DNA of 64,000 bases, from NCBI RefSeq assembly GCF_008124865.1, contig NZ_VNHY01000003.1:280082-344081 (forward strand), read 5' to 3'. This document shows, one piece after another, positions 26,696 through 37,290 of this stretch (position 1 is the stretch's first letter; each line of letters opens with the position of its first letter). Source of the DNA: Fodinibius salinus (lineage in GTDB: Bacteria; Bacteroidota; Rhodothermia; Balneolales; Balneolaceae). The notes beneath the pieces are model-generated. The model was given only the letters and a program-made list of their open reading frames with translations, did no database searches and was not told the DNA's origin. Both the position numbers and the translations under genes were made by a program.

Positions 26696-29269
26696 ATGAG
26701 GTCAGCTGTAGAAATTGATATAAGAATAAACATCCTTTTGGGAATATTCCTGTGTTCTTTGTTGACAGCAGGCTGTGGACAACCGATCAAAAATTCTTGG
26801 GGCAACTTTCGGGCTTATTATAATACGTACTATAATGCGGAAAAAAATTATCAGGCAGGGTTAGAAAAGGTTCGTGATCAACCTGTTACATTAGATCCCG
26901 CTAAACCGATTCGAATACATCCATCGCCCATACAGGCGGGCAAAGCAGATTTTGAGCAGGCCATTGAAAAGGCTGCTAAAATTATTCGTAAATTTCCCGA
27001 CTCTAAATGGACGGATGATGCCTTGTTCTTGATTGGTAAATCCTATTACTATCAGCAAGAGTTTTTTGCGGCATTACAAAAATTCGAAGAGCTCCGTAAT
27101 GCCAGTGAGTCAGCTGAGATGGAACGCCAGGCCATTATCTGGAAGGGGCGAACACTGCTTGAACTGGAAAATTACAGTGAGGGCATAAGTTTTTTAGAAA
27201 ATGAACTGGTACAGTATCCCAACGACTGGCCAGATGGTAAAAAAGCAGAAATCCGTATCATATTTGCCCAGCATCAGGTAATGCTTGAACACTGGCAAGA
27301 GGCTGAATCAGCTTTTTTAACCGCACTACCTGATATCGAAAATAACAAACTATTGGGACGCACCTATTTCTTATATGGTCAGGTATTAGAACGTCTAGGC
27401 AGATATGGAGAGGCTTATATCGCTTTTTCCAGAGTCAGTAAAAACTTTGTTGATTTTGAGTTTGGATACTGGGGAGAGATGAAACGGGCCGATGTCGCTC
27501 GTAAAAATGATAAGTTGGATTTGGCTCTTTCGATTTATAAAAAATTACGGGCTGATGATAAGAATGTGGATAGAATTTCTACTATTAATTATGAGATTGC
27601 CCGTACGTTAGAAATGAAAGGGAATGTTACGGAAGCTGAACGTCGATATAAAGACTTACTGTACAAGTCATCAACAAGGAATATTGGTAGTATCAGTGGA
27701 AAAATTTATTTCCGATTGGGTATAATTAACAGTGAATATCACCATAATTTTCGTCGGGCAGCTGCCTATTTTGATACTTCTTCGTCAGTAAGTAATAAGC
27801 CCAATATAAATAGTAATACACCAGATGCCCAGACGATGGCAGATGCTTTTGGACAATATGTGGGGCTAAAAAATAGAATTGCACGAGCTGATAGTCTGCT
27901 GCATTTGGGATCCCTTACCGCCTTACAACTGGATTCCGCTATTGCAGATATAAGGAGAAAAAAACGACAAGCGCTTTTGGAGCAGCAAGAATCAAAATCA
28001 AATAGAAAGTTAGCCAACCGGGAATTGGCGAATGATAATAACCAGCAGCTTGCATCCGGCGAATATGGGTTTCTAAACTATCGCAGTGCTCAGTTTGTAC
28101 AACGCGGAATATCAGAATTTAGAGTTCGGTGGGGTAACCGTCCATTGGTTGATAATTGGCGCCGCATTGAGGTTGTCCGGCAATCTGCCTCCGGTGAAGA
28201 AGAAATAGTAGCAAAGAAAACACGCAAAAATATTACTGCCGACTCTTTAGCTGTTGACTTTTCACTTGATGACATTCCTCGTAACGAGCAGGCTAAAACC
28301 GCTCTTCACAAAGAAAAGGCAAATGCCCGGTACGAGTTGGGTAATTTATTCTTTTTTACCTTAAATATGCCGGATAGTGCTCGTTCATATTTCCGAAAGG
28401 TGACTAACAGTTCGCCATCTAAATCACTCCGGGCACGAGCCATGTATTCATTATATGAGAGCTACAATACACAAGAAAATACGGAGAGCCTGAACTATTG
28501 GAAAGATCGTATTTTAAAGCAGTATCCCAACTCGGAATATGCACATGCGATACGCAACAAAGGTTCAGAGATTAATGAAGCTTTTGCAGAGGACAGTAAT
28601 TCTGTTCTGAGAAAAAAATATCAGCATATTGTATCTTCTGAGCATTACAGTACTCCAACAGCATTGCGTAAGCTGGCCCTTGCTAATCGATCGTCTGCGC
28701 TGGCTCCACATATTTATTATGAGGCTATTGAGCGATATATCCATCGCGCCAAGAATGAAGAGGCTTTGGCTGATTCTACCGGAATATTTACGGCTGTTAT
28801 TGCCAATAGTGATAACAGTGCAAAAAAATCATTTGAAAGCTCTGCCTGGGATAGCGTACGTTTTGCACTCGGCCAATTTGATACCACCTTTACCAATGCC
28901 AGTCAACAAAAGAAAGTAGCGGCAATGCGTTCATTCCTGGAAGAGCAAAGAAAAGCAGGTGATATTACTACGTGTAAAGAGCAAGGTATCTCCCTTACCA
29001 TTTTACCCGATAAAGAAACGTTTTTATCGACTGTTGATTATCCTCAAAAATTAGAGAGGAAATCTATTTCTGGAGAAGTGGTTTATCGTTTTACCCTTTC
29101 TTCCGATGGCAGTATTGAATCATATACGCTAGAATCTACCCGAACCTCTCTGGGAATTGAAGAAGCATTCGAAGATGCTTTTGATGAGTCTTTGCGTTTT
29201 GGTTCGTTGCCGGATACTGTGACAGCAGATCGTATTCGCTGCACTATTCGTTTTCCCATTCGGCAATAG
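26696..29269 (+). CDS. Large TPR-repeat lipoprotein, SprE/PorW-like
   Basis: 857 aa. Lipoprotein signal, lipobox LTAGC. Directly after the Cys comes NSWGNFRAYYNTYYNAEKNY, close in form to the RYNxYFNA start of SprE/PorW, lipoproteins tied to type IX secretion and gliding in Bacteroidota. TPR-like repeats follow, e.g. KAAKIIRKFPDSKWTDDALFLIGKSYYYQQEF (about 95-125) and several later blocks. The last 80 residues (VVYRFTLSSDGSIESYTLES...) resemble a TonB C-terminal-like fold. Assignment to the SprE/PorW group is by resemblance only. It ends 8 bp from the convergent pyrD. Confidence 0.75.
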   Translation: MRSAVEIDIRINILLGIFLCSLLTAGCGQPIKNSWGNFRAYYNTYYNAEKNYQAGLEKVRDQPVTLDPAKPIRIHPSPIQAGKADFEQAIEKAAKIIRKFPDSKWTDDALFLIGKSYYYQQEFFAALQKFEELRNASESAEMERQAIIWKGRTLLELENYSEGISFLENELVQYPNDWPDGKKAEIRIIFAQHQVMLEHWQEAESAFLTALPDIENNKLLGRTYFLYGQVLERLGRYGEAYIAFSRVSKNFVDFEFGYWGEMKRADVARKNDKLDLALSIYKKLRADDKNVDRISTINYEIARTLEMKGNVTEAERRYKDLLYKSSTRNIGSISGKIYFRLGIINSEYHHNFRRAAAYFDTSSSVSNKPNINSNTPDAQTMADAFGQYVGLKNRIARADSLLHLGSLTALQLDSAIADIRRKKRQALLEQQESKSNRKLANRELANDNNQQLASGEYGFLNYRSAQFVQRGISEFRVRWGNRPLVDNWRRIEVVRQSASGEEEIVAKKTRKNITADSLAVDFSLDDIPRNEQAKTALHKEKANARYELGNLFFFTLNMPDSARSYFRKVTNSSPSKSLRARAMYSLYESYNTQENTESLNYWKDRILKQYPNSEYAHAIRNKGSEINEAFAEDSNSVLRKKYQHIVSSEHYSTPTALRKLALANRSSALAPHIYYEAIERYIHRAKNEEALADSTGIFTAVIANSDNSAKKSFESSAWDSVRFALGQFDTTFTNASQQKKVAAMRSFLEEQRKAGDITTCKEQGISLTILPDKETFLSTVDYPQKLERKSISGEVVYRFTLSSDGSIESYTLESTRTSLGIEEAFEDAFDESLRFGSLPDTVTADRIRCTIRFPIRQ

Positions 29270-29277
29270 GAGTAAAA

Positions 29278-30360
29278 TTATTCTGAAGCAGCAAGTTGAT
29301 GAATCGATGAGATATTGCGTTCTCTAATGTGGTTAGCCAGTTTTTTGTTGATTGATTTTACTAAACTTGGTCCTTCATAAATGAGTCCGGTATAAACTTG
29401 CAGCAGGTCGGCACCAGCCTTTAGCATTTTGAGTGCTGTATCAAAAGAATCAATACCTCCAACCCCGATGATAGGTTTCTGTCCATTGGTTGCTTTACTA
29501 ATCCAGGAAATCATTGCTACGCTCTTGGACGCAAGAGGACGTCCGCTGAGTCCGCCGCGCCCAATCTGCCTGAGAGTACTTCGATTGGTGGAAAGATCAT
29601 CACGTGATGATGACGTATTACAGGCCATATAGCCATGTATGCGATGTTGCTCGCATATATCCAGCAACTCCATAAGTTGAGGTTTCGTCAGATCAGAAGA
29701 AAATTTGACTACAGTAGGTACTGTTCGGGCATCTTCGCGAATGCTCAGAGCAGAAAGGAGTTTAGCAAGCACTTCGGGATCTTCAAATGTTTTGCCCTCA
29801 GTGGTATTAGGGCACGAAATGTTGATGGTAATATAGTCGGCAATTTCTTTAGCTTTGGTAAAACTATATACATAATCTTTAATTCCCGCTTCACCCATAA
29901 TATTACTGTCATGTGTTTTTGCAATATTGATACCCAAGGGTATCGACAGGTTCTTGTTTTTTAGTCGTTTTATAATGGTTTGGGTACCATCATTATTTAA
30001 GCCCATGCGATTTATTAGTGCCCGGTCTTTGGGTAGCCGAAATGCTCTTGGTTTGGGATTACCGGTGCTGGGCTGTTGGGTAATGCTGCCGATTTCTACA
30101 AATCCGAATCCTAAGGCTTCCATGATTTCGGGAATGTCACCATTTTTGTCAAATCCGGCAGCCAGACCAATGGGGTTTCGAAATGAAAGCCCCCAAATCT
30201 GCTGTTCAAGTTCAGGAGCTTGATAGTCATAAATACCTTTTGCCAGCTGCCCTAATAATGAATTTTGAGAAGCTGCTTTAGCAAAGCGATGGGTTAACGT
30301 GTGGGCATATTCCGCATCAAGCTGGAATAAAAGTGGTTTTAACAGAGAGTTATATATCAT
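29278..30360 (-). CDS. pyrD: Dihydroorotate dehydrogenase, quinone-linked (class 2)
   Basis: 360 aa. Class-2 marks: the N-terminal membrane-associating helices (LLKPLLFQLDAEYAHTLTHRF) and NPIGLAAGFDKNGD. The catalytic serine lies in TINISCPNT, with FMN contacts in VKFSSDL and IIGVGGIDSFDTALKMLKAGADLLQVYTGLIYEGP. It oxidises dihydroorotate to orotate and passes electrons to quinone, the fourth pyrimidine step, at the inner membrane. The length is typical. It stands alone, converging on the TPR lipoprotein gene with no hairpin in the 8-bp gap. The 292-bp region upstream holds no other gene. Confidence 0.97.
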   Translation of the reverse strand: MIYNSLLKPLLFQLDAEYAHTLTHRFAKAASQNSLLGQLAKGIYDYQAPELEQQIWGLSFRNPIGLAAGFDKNGDIPEIMEALGFGFVEIGSITQQPSTGNPKPRAFRLPKDRALINRMGLNNDGTQTIIKRLKNKNLSIPLGINIAKTHDSNIMGEAGIKDYVYSFTKAKEIADYITINISCPNTTEGKTFEDPEVLAKLLSALSIREDARTVPTVVKFSSDLTKPQLMELLDICEQHRIHGYMACNTSSSRDDLSTNRSTLRQIGRGGLSGRPLASKSVAMISWISKATNGQKPIIGVGGIDSFDTALKMLKAGADLLQVYTGLIYEGPSLVKSINKKLANHIRERNISSIHQLAASE

Positions 30361-30655
30361 TGTTTAAAGCCGTATATTTTTTGCACGCTCAAACTAAGGA
30401 GCTTTATGCTAAAACAAAATTTTAGATTATTGATATTTAAAAGTGTTTGTCGGTCAATGGATAACACTGAATGTGATGGTGAAGGGATGAGCTACTCATA
30501 TTCTTCATTCCGAAGATCATATTAAAAAACAGTCTAATAATGATTGCCTCAATGGAAATATGGCACTTTTCCTACCACTCAGTGGTCCAGAAGACACATA
30601 GAAGAGAAAAGTTACGTTATAATTAATTTTACTTTATAAAAGTATTTAGCCTGTG

Positions 30656-31921
30656 ATGGATTGGAATTCGGCGGATTCAGTTGCAACCTATTTAGAAAGT
30701 CTTCCCAAGTTTAAGTCCACAGGGGTTGAGTCAGCTAATTTTGATCTGTCGCGGTTCCGATCGTTTTGCAACGATATGGGAAATCCACAGGAAGATTTTG
30801 CTGCCATTCATGTAGGAGGTACTAACGGAAAGGGCAGTGTTTGCCGAATACTGTCGCATATATTGCAAGAAGCAGGATACAGCGTGGGGCTTTATACCTC
30901 TCCGCATATCAGGGCATTCTCTGAGCGATTCCAAATTAATAATGAGCAGATTTCGGATGATGCGCTGGTTCTTTTTTTTGAACAGTATGCTTCTCTTATT
31001 GAGAAATATGAGTTAAGCTATTTTGAGATAAGCACAGCCATCGCTTTTTGGTGGTTCCAAAAAGCTAAGGTTGATATTGCCATTATTGAAGTAGGATTGG
31101 GGGGACGGCTGGATGCAACCAATATCATTAATCCAATATTGAGCGTAATTACCAGCATTGCATTAGATCATACCGACATACTTGGTGACACTATAGAGGA
31201 GATCGCTCGCGAAAAAGCAGGGATCATTAACACAGAAACCCCGGTTGTTATTGGTGACTTGGATGAAAAAGCCAAAAGTGTAATTCGGGAGATTGCATCC
31301 ACAAAAAATAGTACTGTTGCAGGGATTAATGACCTACAGTGTTCTTATTCATCCTGGGGAGGGTACGTCTTAGAGGCGGGAGGTCACAGTTTAAAACTAA
31401 CCAGTGGCCTTGATGCGCCCGTTCAGCGTAAAAACATTGCCACTGCTTGGCGATGTTTACAGCAAATTAAGGATTTTTTTCCTACAACTGTTGATAATTT
31501 TGCTAAGGGTATTGCAAAGACAAAATCAACAGAGGGACGTTTTGAGAAGTTGGTGCCAAATAAAAAGTGGTATTTTGACGGAGCGCATAACCTTGAGGCG
31601 GTTCAGGCACTCAAAGAATCTGTTGCTGCGGTGGGAACAGTATCTCAGGCTGTACTAGTACTTTCGATTATGAAAGACAAGTTGACTGCAGAGATAGCAA
31701 AGGAGCTTTCGGAATTCAAAAATATCTTTTATTATGAATTAAAGGTTGAACGGGCGGCAACTTTTAACGATATTAATGAACTGTTGCCAAGCGCACATTC
31801 CTTTCCGAGCTCTCGTGTTCAAAAACTTCTTTCTGACAAGTTAGAATCAGAATTAGTAATTTTTGCAGGAAGTTTTTACTTTTATTCTACAGTTCGGGAT
31901 TGGGTTAATAATGTTGATTAA
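30656..31921 (+). CDS. folC: Bifunctional folylpolyglutamate synthase / dihydrofolate synthase
   Basis: 421 aa from ATG 30656; a GTG directly before it (30653) is an alternative. Mur-ligase-type layout: P-loop HVGGTNGKGSVCRIL (about 58-72), ISTAIAFWWFQKAKVDIAIIEVGLGGRLDATN, the SIALDHTDILGDTIEEIAREKAGI block with the carbamylated-Lys region, and DGAHNLEA in the C-terminal domain. It adds glutamate to dihydropteroate and folates. rho follows in the same direction 131 bp later. Confidence 0.95.
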   Translation: MDWNSADSVATYLESLPKFKSTGVESANFDLSRFRSFCNDMGNPQEDFAAIHVGGTNGKGSVCRILSHILQEAGYSVGLYTSPHIRAFSERFQINNEQISDDALVLFFEQYASLIEKYELSYFEISTAIAFWWFQKAKVDIAIIEVGLGGRLDATNIINPILSVITSIALDHTDILGDTIEEIAREKAGIINTETPVVIGDLDEKAKSVIREIASTKNSTVAGINDLQCSYSSWGGYVLEAGGHSLKLTSGLDAPVQRKNIATAWRCLQQIKDFFPTTVDNFAKGIAKTKSTEGRFEKLVPNKKWYFDGAHNLEAVQALKESVAAVGTVSQAVLVLSIMKDKLTAEIAKELSEFKNIFYYELKVERAATFNDINELLPSAHSFPSSRVQKLLSDKLESELVIFAGSFYFYSTVRDWVNNVD

Positions 31922-31959
31922 GAATTAATTCATATCTACCTGAATTGCTCCCTTTTGCA

Positions 31960-31973
31960 GTGTAGATCTACAC
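31960..31973. promoter_or_regulatory. 14-bp perfect palindrome upstream of rho
   Basis: GTGTAGATCTACAC (31960-31973), 79 bases before the rho ATG, in the 131-bp folC-rho gap. It is too short and lacks a T tract to be a terminator; it could be an operator. Confidence 0.3.
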
Positions 31974-32052
31974 CACTTAGGGCTTAGCCTTAATATTCTA
32001 TCACTTTTTTTACGTATTGCAAATCAATAAAAATATCTAGAAGCATATTATT

Positions 32053-33525
32053 ATGTCGGATTATAAAACCGATGGAGTTTCTCTTGAGGAAATTGATACC
32101 CTTGACCAAAAAACGGTTACAGAACTTCGGAATTTAGCACAGGAACAAGGGCTTTCTTCTGTTTCAAATCTGCAAAAGAAGGAGCTTATAGATCGCATTA
32201 CCCAATCAGTAAGAGACAAGGCCAGAGCTCGTGGGGAGCTTGATGATAATGGTGGGGGAAAGAAGAACAGAAATGGACAAAAAAACCGACGATCGGATAA
32301 TAAGTCTAACAATAGCCGGTCACAGAAGAAAAAAAATGTACATGAGATCCTTCCGGAATCTGATGCTCCAACTTTAGAAGAACGAATTGAGGAAATACGT
32401 CCTGAATTGGGACCTTATCTGGTGCAGGAGGGGACGCTCGAAATTCTCCCTGATGGTTATGGTTTTCTTCGATCAGTTAACTATAATTACAAGGCCAGTC
32501 CGGATGATATTTATGTTTCTCCTTCGCAAATTAAACGGTTCCGACTAAAACAGGGTGATTGTGTGATCGGCATCATTCGTCCCCCCAAGGTAGGGGAGCG
32601 TTATTTTGCCTTACTCCGTGTTGACGGTGTGAATGGCAAAATTCCCCGCGATATGGATAACCGTGAAGATTTTGATGATCTACTGCCCATTTATCCCGAG
32701 GATCGACTGCAATTAGAGCATGATCCCACTGAATATACCACCCGGACACTTGATCTTTTCTCCCCACTTGGCAAAGGCCAGCGTGGACTTATTGTAGCTC
32801 AGCCCAAAACCGGTAAAACAACGATATTACGCAATATTGCAAATGCCGTAAATGAAAATAATCCTGAGACAAAAGTCATTATTCTACTTATTGATGAGCG
32901 TCCGGAAGAAGTGACGGAAATGGAGCGAACGGTTGATGATGCCGAAGTGGTCGCTTCTACCTTTGACGAAAAACCTGAAAATCATATTGGCCTTTCAGAA
33001 ATTGTTTTTGAGAAGGCAAAACGTATGGTCGAAAGCGAACACGATGTGCTTATCCTTATGGATTCAATCACGCGCTTAGCCCGTGCTTACAATGTATGCC
33101 AACCATCATCAGGACGTACAATGTCTGGCGGTGTAGATTCAGAAGCACTTAAAGCCCCAAGACAATTGTTCAGTTCTGCCCGGAATATTGAAGACGGGGG
33201 GAGTCTTACCATTTTAGCAACAGCTCTTGTGCAGACCGGTTCGCGTATGGATGATCTTATCTTTGAGGAATTTAAAGGCACCGGTAACATGGAGATAGTG
33301 CTTGACCGCAACCTCTCTGAGCGTCGCATCTATCCAGCGTTGAACATTTTTAAAAGTGGTACACGTCGAGAGGAACTCATTGTGCCGGAAGAAGAACACG
33401 AAAAGGTGGTCTTGCTTCGACGCTACTTAAATCGGATGAATAGTTTTGAAGCGATGGAGTTTGTGTTGGATAAGATGAAAGGTACTGAAGACAACGAAGA
33501 GTTCTTGCTCTCAATGAACAAATAG
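32053..33525 (+). CDS. rho: Transcription termination factor Rho
   Basis: 490 aa. Rho N-terminal domain at about 15-52 ([25 protein letters not shown]), an Asn/Arg/Lys-rich insertion at about 63-97, the cold-shock RNA-binding domain at about 124-195 ([18 protein letters not shown], then [13 protein letters not shown]), and a RecA-type ATPase: Walker [11 protein letters not shown], Walker [18 protein letters not shown]-loop [16 protein letters not shown] and R-loop [11 protein letters not shown]. The hexameric helicase ends transcription of untranslated RNA. The basic insertion after the N-terminal domain is common in Bacteroidota Rho and may add RNA contacts. Confidence 0.98.
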   Translation: MSDYKTDGVSLEEIDTLDQKTVTELRNLAQEQGLSSVSNLQKKELIDRITQSVRDKARARGELDDNGGGKKNRNGQKNRRSDNKSNNSRSQKKKNVHEILPESDAPTLEERIEEIRPELGPYLVQEGTLEILPDGYGFLRSVNYNYKASPDDIYVSPSQIKRFRLKQGDCVIGIIRPPKVGERYFALLRVDGVNGKIPRDMDNREDFDDLLPIYPEDRLQLEHDPTEYTTRTLDLFSPLGKGQRGLIVAQPKTGKTTILRNIANAVNENNPETKVIILLIDERPEEVTEMERTVDDAEVVASTFDEKPENHIGLSEIVFEKAKRMVESEHDVLILMDSITRLARAYNVCQPSSGRTMSGGVDSEALKAPRQLFSSARNIEDGGSLTILATALVQTGSRMDDLIFEEFKGTGNMEIVLDRNLSERRIYPALNIFKSGTRREELIVPEEEHEKVVLLRRYLNRMNSFEAMEFVLDKMKGTEDNEEFLLSMNK

Positions 33526-33719
33526 CCTACCATTACTTATTGTCTGCTGATAAAACAGTCTTTTCTCTCAGATCAGATTATAACACCTGCCATTTTATTT
33601 GCTTTGGCAAATAAAACTACACCCGCAGCGAGAGCCACGGATGTAGATAAAAGACGGTCTAATATGCATTTTCGTATTACATAAGGACCTTGCAAAGGTT
33701 GTAATTTAAAAGAAACTTT

Positions 33720-35507
33720 TTATTGGATTGATATCTCATAGGGCATAAGGAACATGGCATCACGACGTTTTAAGATAGATAACTGCCGTTTGATATTTTG
33801 GGCCGTCTCGTTGTTAAACCATTGATTGCCCAGCAGAGATTTAGCCTGTGCACCGGCTGAGTTTACAAACATTTCGTAAATGCTTTTAGGCTTGGGATAG
33901 TTGTCAACTTGGTAATTTTCCAGATCAGCTCTTTCGGCTGCAATTGAGAGCGATTTTTCTAATCCCCCTAACTGATCTATGAGTCCGTTTTTCTTGGCGT
34001 CAGAACCGGTCCATACACGCCCCTGAGCCAGTTCATCAATTTTTTCTACATCCATACCGCGTGCAGCGGCTACCTTATCAATAAATGTTTGATAGAAACC
34101 GTCGATGTATTGTTGAAAGGCCTTTTTTTCGGCAGATGTAAAGCTGCTTGTTTGGCTTAGCCAGTCGGCATGCTTATGAGATTTCACCTCGTCAAAAGTA
34201 ATGCCAATTTTATCAGAAAATAATTCATTAGCATTAAACTTGGTACCGAATACACCAATAGAACCGGTTATGGTGGTAGGTTCAGCAATGATGGTATCGC
34301 CGGCCATGCCAATGTAATAGCCGCCGGACGCAGCTACATTACCCATTGAAACAATGACAGGCATTTCTTTTTTCGTTTCTTGGAGCATACGCCAGATAAC
34401 GTCCGAGGTACTGCCTGATCCGCCGGGACTTGAAATTCGAACGACCAACGCTTTCACATTGTCATCATCACGAATTTTTTCAAGTTGTTTCTCAAAAAAG
34501 GTACCGGTAATAAACTCTCGATTATCAAATGGAGAGTTACTGGTCACTTCAGGTAAAATAGGTCCCTTGGCATTAATAACTGCTATTTTATCGGATGTCG
34601 AAGGTGTATTTAATCCAGCCGAAGAAGCTGATACTTTAGTATATCGGTTGTTGGAGATGGTATTAAATGATTCACCCTCTTCCAGTTCCAGCCGATGCTC
34701 GATATGAGCTTTCATCTGATCGGCATACATTAGAGAGTCAATAAGTTGTTCCTCATATCCAAATTGGGAGGTAATATTTGGTTTGGCATTTAACAGGCTA
34801 TTTAGCGACTCTATTGAATGCCCGGTTTTTTGTTCAATAGCATTTAAAAATGTTTTACTTGTTTGATCAACAAGCTGAGTCAGCTGGTATTCATTTTCGT
34901 CTGACAGCTCTTTCCGATAATAGGGTTCTACCGCTCCTTTATATTTACCGTGTCGGGTAATTTCAGTTTGGATACCAACTTTTTCGAACATACCGTCATA
35001 AAAAGTGACTTTGCTGTAAAAACCATCGAATTCAAAGAACGTTTCCGGCGGAGCAAAAACAGAATCTGCAGCTGTGGCTAAAAAGTATCCCTTTTCGTTA
35101 AATCCTATATCATTAGTACTGGCATAAACAAATTTGTCAGTACTATCTCTAAATGTTTGGATTGCATGGTGTGCTTCTTGGAGGTTGGCCCATCCCTCAG
35201 ACATAAAATCTATATTAAGCCAGACACCTTTAATATTTTCATGGGTTTGGGCTTTTGCTAAATTAGCTTTTAATGTTTGTAGCGACACCTTATTATTCTC
35301 TTGGTTAAATAACTCATCTAATGGATTGGAAGAGGATTGGGTGGGCAACGTGCCGCTCAGCGGAATTTTCAGGACAGAATTACTGCTCACATACGGTTCG
35401 GGTTCTTGTGATGTACTTGAAAGCGTAATAATACCAATAAAGAAAAGAATCAAAAAAGCGATAAATGTTCCAAGTGTAGCTGCAATTAGCGTCTTTAAAA
35501 ATTTCAT
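33720..35507 (-). CDS. sppA: Signal peptide peptidase SppA, 67K type
   Basis: 595 aa, the two-domain form. An N-terminal membrane helix (about 8-30) anchors it. The general-base lysine is in RHGKYKGAVEPYYRKELS in the first half; the serine is in VAASGGYYIG in the second half, followed by EPTTITGSIGVFGTKF. It degrades leftover signal peptides in the inner membrane, probably as a tetramer with combined Ser-Lys dyads. It is divergent from the flavoenzyme gene (103 bp) and converges on rho with 194 bp between stops; no clear terminator is seen there. Confidence 0.95.
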   Translation of the reverse strand: MKFLKTLIAATLGTFIAFLILFFIGIITLSSTSQEPEPYVSSNSVLKIPLSGTLPTQSSSNPLDELFNQENNKVSLQTLKANLAKAQTHENIKGVWLNIDFMSEGWANLQEAHHAIQTFRDSTDKFVYASTNDIGFNEKGYFLATAADSVFAPPETFFEFDGFYSKVTFYDGMFEKVGIQTEITRHGKYKGAVEPYYRKELSDENEYQLTQLVDQTSKTFLNAIEQKTGHSIESLNSLLNAKPNITSQFGYEEQLIDSLMYADQMKAHIEHRLELEEGESFNTISNNRYTKVSASSAGLNTPSTSDKIAVINAKGPILPEVTSNSPFDNREFITGTFFEKQLEKIRDDDNVKALVVRISSPGGSGSTSDVIWRMLQETKKEMPVIVSMGNVAASGGYYIGMAGDTIIAEPTTITGSIGVFGTKFNANELFSDKIGITFDEVKSHKHADWLSQTSSFTSAEKKAFQQYIDGFYQTFIDKVAAARGMDVEKIDELAQGRVWTGSDAKKNGLIDQLGGLEKSLSIAAERADLENYQVDNYPKPKSIYEMFVNSAGAQAKSLLGNQWFNNETAQNIKRQLSILKRRDAMFLMPYEISIQ

Positions 35508-35610
35508 AATAGTATGAGACAGTTATTTCAAGAAATTAGATAATTGTACTGTAGATATTAGCGGTACGAAAATTGATAGCTTATGTTATTAAAAGTGTTT
35601 GTCATAAACA

Positions 35611-37209
35611 ATGCCTAAACAAGATGTCATAATTATAGGATCTGGTCATAATGGCTTAATTACAGCCTGTTATCTGGCTAAGAATGGATACAGTGTAACT
35701 GTGCTGGAGCGGCAGGAGCAGTTGGGTGGGGCCGTAAGTACCGAGACCATGTTCAAATCACAAAAATATCCGCAGGGATTTCGAATGGATGTGGGATCTT
35801 CAGTGCATATCATGATTCACCAGACAGGTATCATCGAGGAGCTGGAACTGGAAGAATATGGCCTTGAATATATCCCAATGGATCCCATCATGTCGTATCC
35901 CGTACCGGATGGTCGTGGTGTTATTCACTTTTTCAAAGACCTGGAACGTACCCTTGAATCTATATCACAGGTAGTACCCGAAGATGTTGATAATTACCGA
36001 GAATTCGTGAAATTCTGGGGACGTATTAACGAAGGTGTACTAAAAGCATTTATGGTACCCCCGAGCGGTAAAAATATTATGACTGAATTGGCCAAGGGAC
36101 AGATCAAAAATGGATCTATGTTTGAAAAAGGAGGGCAGACCGATGGGTTACAAAAGATATTTAGCAGTTATGGTAAAGTTGTAGATGATGCGTTTGAAAA
36201 TGATTATTTGAAAGCAGCAATAATGTGGTTTGCGGCACAGTCTGGTCCCACGCCCGATCAGCCAGCTACCGGCGATTTTGCAGGATGGCAGTCGATGCTC
36301 CACAAAAGTGGAGCCAAACATCCGAGAGGGGGTAGCGGTATGTTGACTCAGGCTATGGCTAATTATTTAAAAGCTCATGGTGGGAGCCTACAAACCTCAG
36401 AACCAGTTGAAAAGATTATTATTGAAAATGGAAAAGCAATAGGCGTAAGAACAACAGAGGATGAGTATCGTGCCAAGACCATCGTATCTAATGCCCATGT
36501 GCAGACGACGATGATGAAGTTAGTGGGACGCGAGCATTTACCTAAATCCACCTACAAAAAAATTGAAAATATCAATGTGGGTAATGGTTTTGGAATGGTC
36601 CTGCGCTGCGCTGTTGAAGAGTTACCACAGTATAAGGCATGCCCCGACGATCCATATATTCATAATGGTATGCAGTTACTGGCACCGTCTGTTCAGTATA
36701 TGAATAATGCTATTGGTGACTATTTTAATAAGAAACCGCCGGAAAATCCTGCTGTTTTGGCCATGACATTTTCTAATATTGATCCTGATGTGGCGCCGAG
36801 CGGTGGGCATACTCTTTTTGCCTGGGCGCAGTGGCATCCGTATGAATTGCAAGAAGGGCTTCACTGGGATGATATTCGTGAGCATGAGGCCCATAAAATT
36901 TATAATGTTATTACCGAGTATGCACCAAATATGGAAGGTAAATGTATTGACTGGTATATTCAATCTCCATTGGATATAGAACGAAAACACGGTTTGCTGA
37001 AGGGGAATGTTATGCATGTAGAGATGAGCTTTGATCAAATGTTTATGTTTCGTCCTATTCCAGAAATGAGTGAGTATAAGACTCCCATTGAAAACTTATA
37101 TCTGTCTTCTGCTTCTTGTCATCCGGGAGGGGGAGTTTTTGGTGCAGCCGGATATAATGCAGCTACCGTAATTTTAGAAGATTTAAAAACCTCTTGGTTT
37201 CACTTTTAG
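35611..37209 (+). CDS. FAD-dependent phytoene-desaturase-like oxidoreductase (CrtO / PYROXD2 type)
   Basis: 532 aa. N-terminal dinucleotide-binding motif VIIIGSGHNGLITACYLAKNGYSVTVLERQEQLGG and the C-terminal FAD motif NLYLSSASCHPGGGVFGAAGYNAATVILEDL are those of the CrtI superfamily. The sequence is nearer to CrtO-type ketolases and PYROXD2-like proteins than to classical phytoene desaturase, by the SSVHIMIHQTGIIEELELEEYG segment. No crtB or other carotenoid gene is next to it, so a carotenoid role is not supported by context. alr follows 81 bp later in the same direction. Confidence 0.85.
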   Translation: MPKQDVIIIGSGHNGLITACYLAKNGYSVTVLERQEQLGGAVSTETMFKSQKYPQGFRMDVGSSVHIMIHQTGIIEELELEEYGLEYIPMDPIMSYPVPDGRGVIHFFKDLERTLESISQVVPEDVDNYREFVKFWGRINEGVLKAFMVPPSGKNIMTELAKGQIKNGSMFEKGGQTDGLQKIFSSYGKVVDDAFENDYLKAAIMWFAAQSGPTPDQPATGDFAGWQSMLHKSGAKHPRGGSGMLTQAMANYLKAHGGSLQTSEPVEKIIIENGKAIGVRTTEDEYRAKTIVSNAHVQTTMMKLVGREHLPKSTYKKIENINVGNGFGMVLRCAVEELPQYKACPDDPYIHNGMQLLAPSVQYMNNAIGDYFNKKPPENPAVLAMTFSNIDPDVAPSGGHTLFAWAQWHPYELQEGLHWDDIREHEAHKIYNVITEYAPNMEGKCIDWYIQSPLDIERKHGLLKGNVMHVEMSFDQMFMFRPIPEMSEYKTPIENLYLSSASCHPGGGVFGAAGYNAATVILEDLKTSWFHF

Positions 37210-37290
37210 CAGAAACATGGTAAGTGAATAAGTAGAAACTTTAAAGTTGATATAGTTTATATTTTCTTTTAGAAATTTTGAAGATTGATT

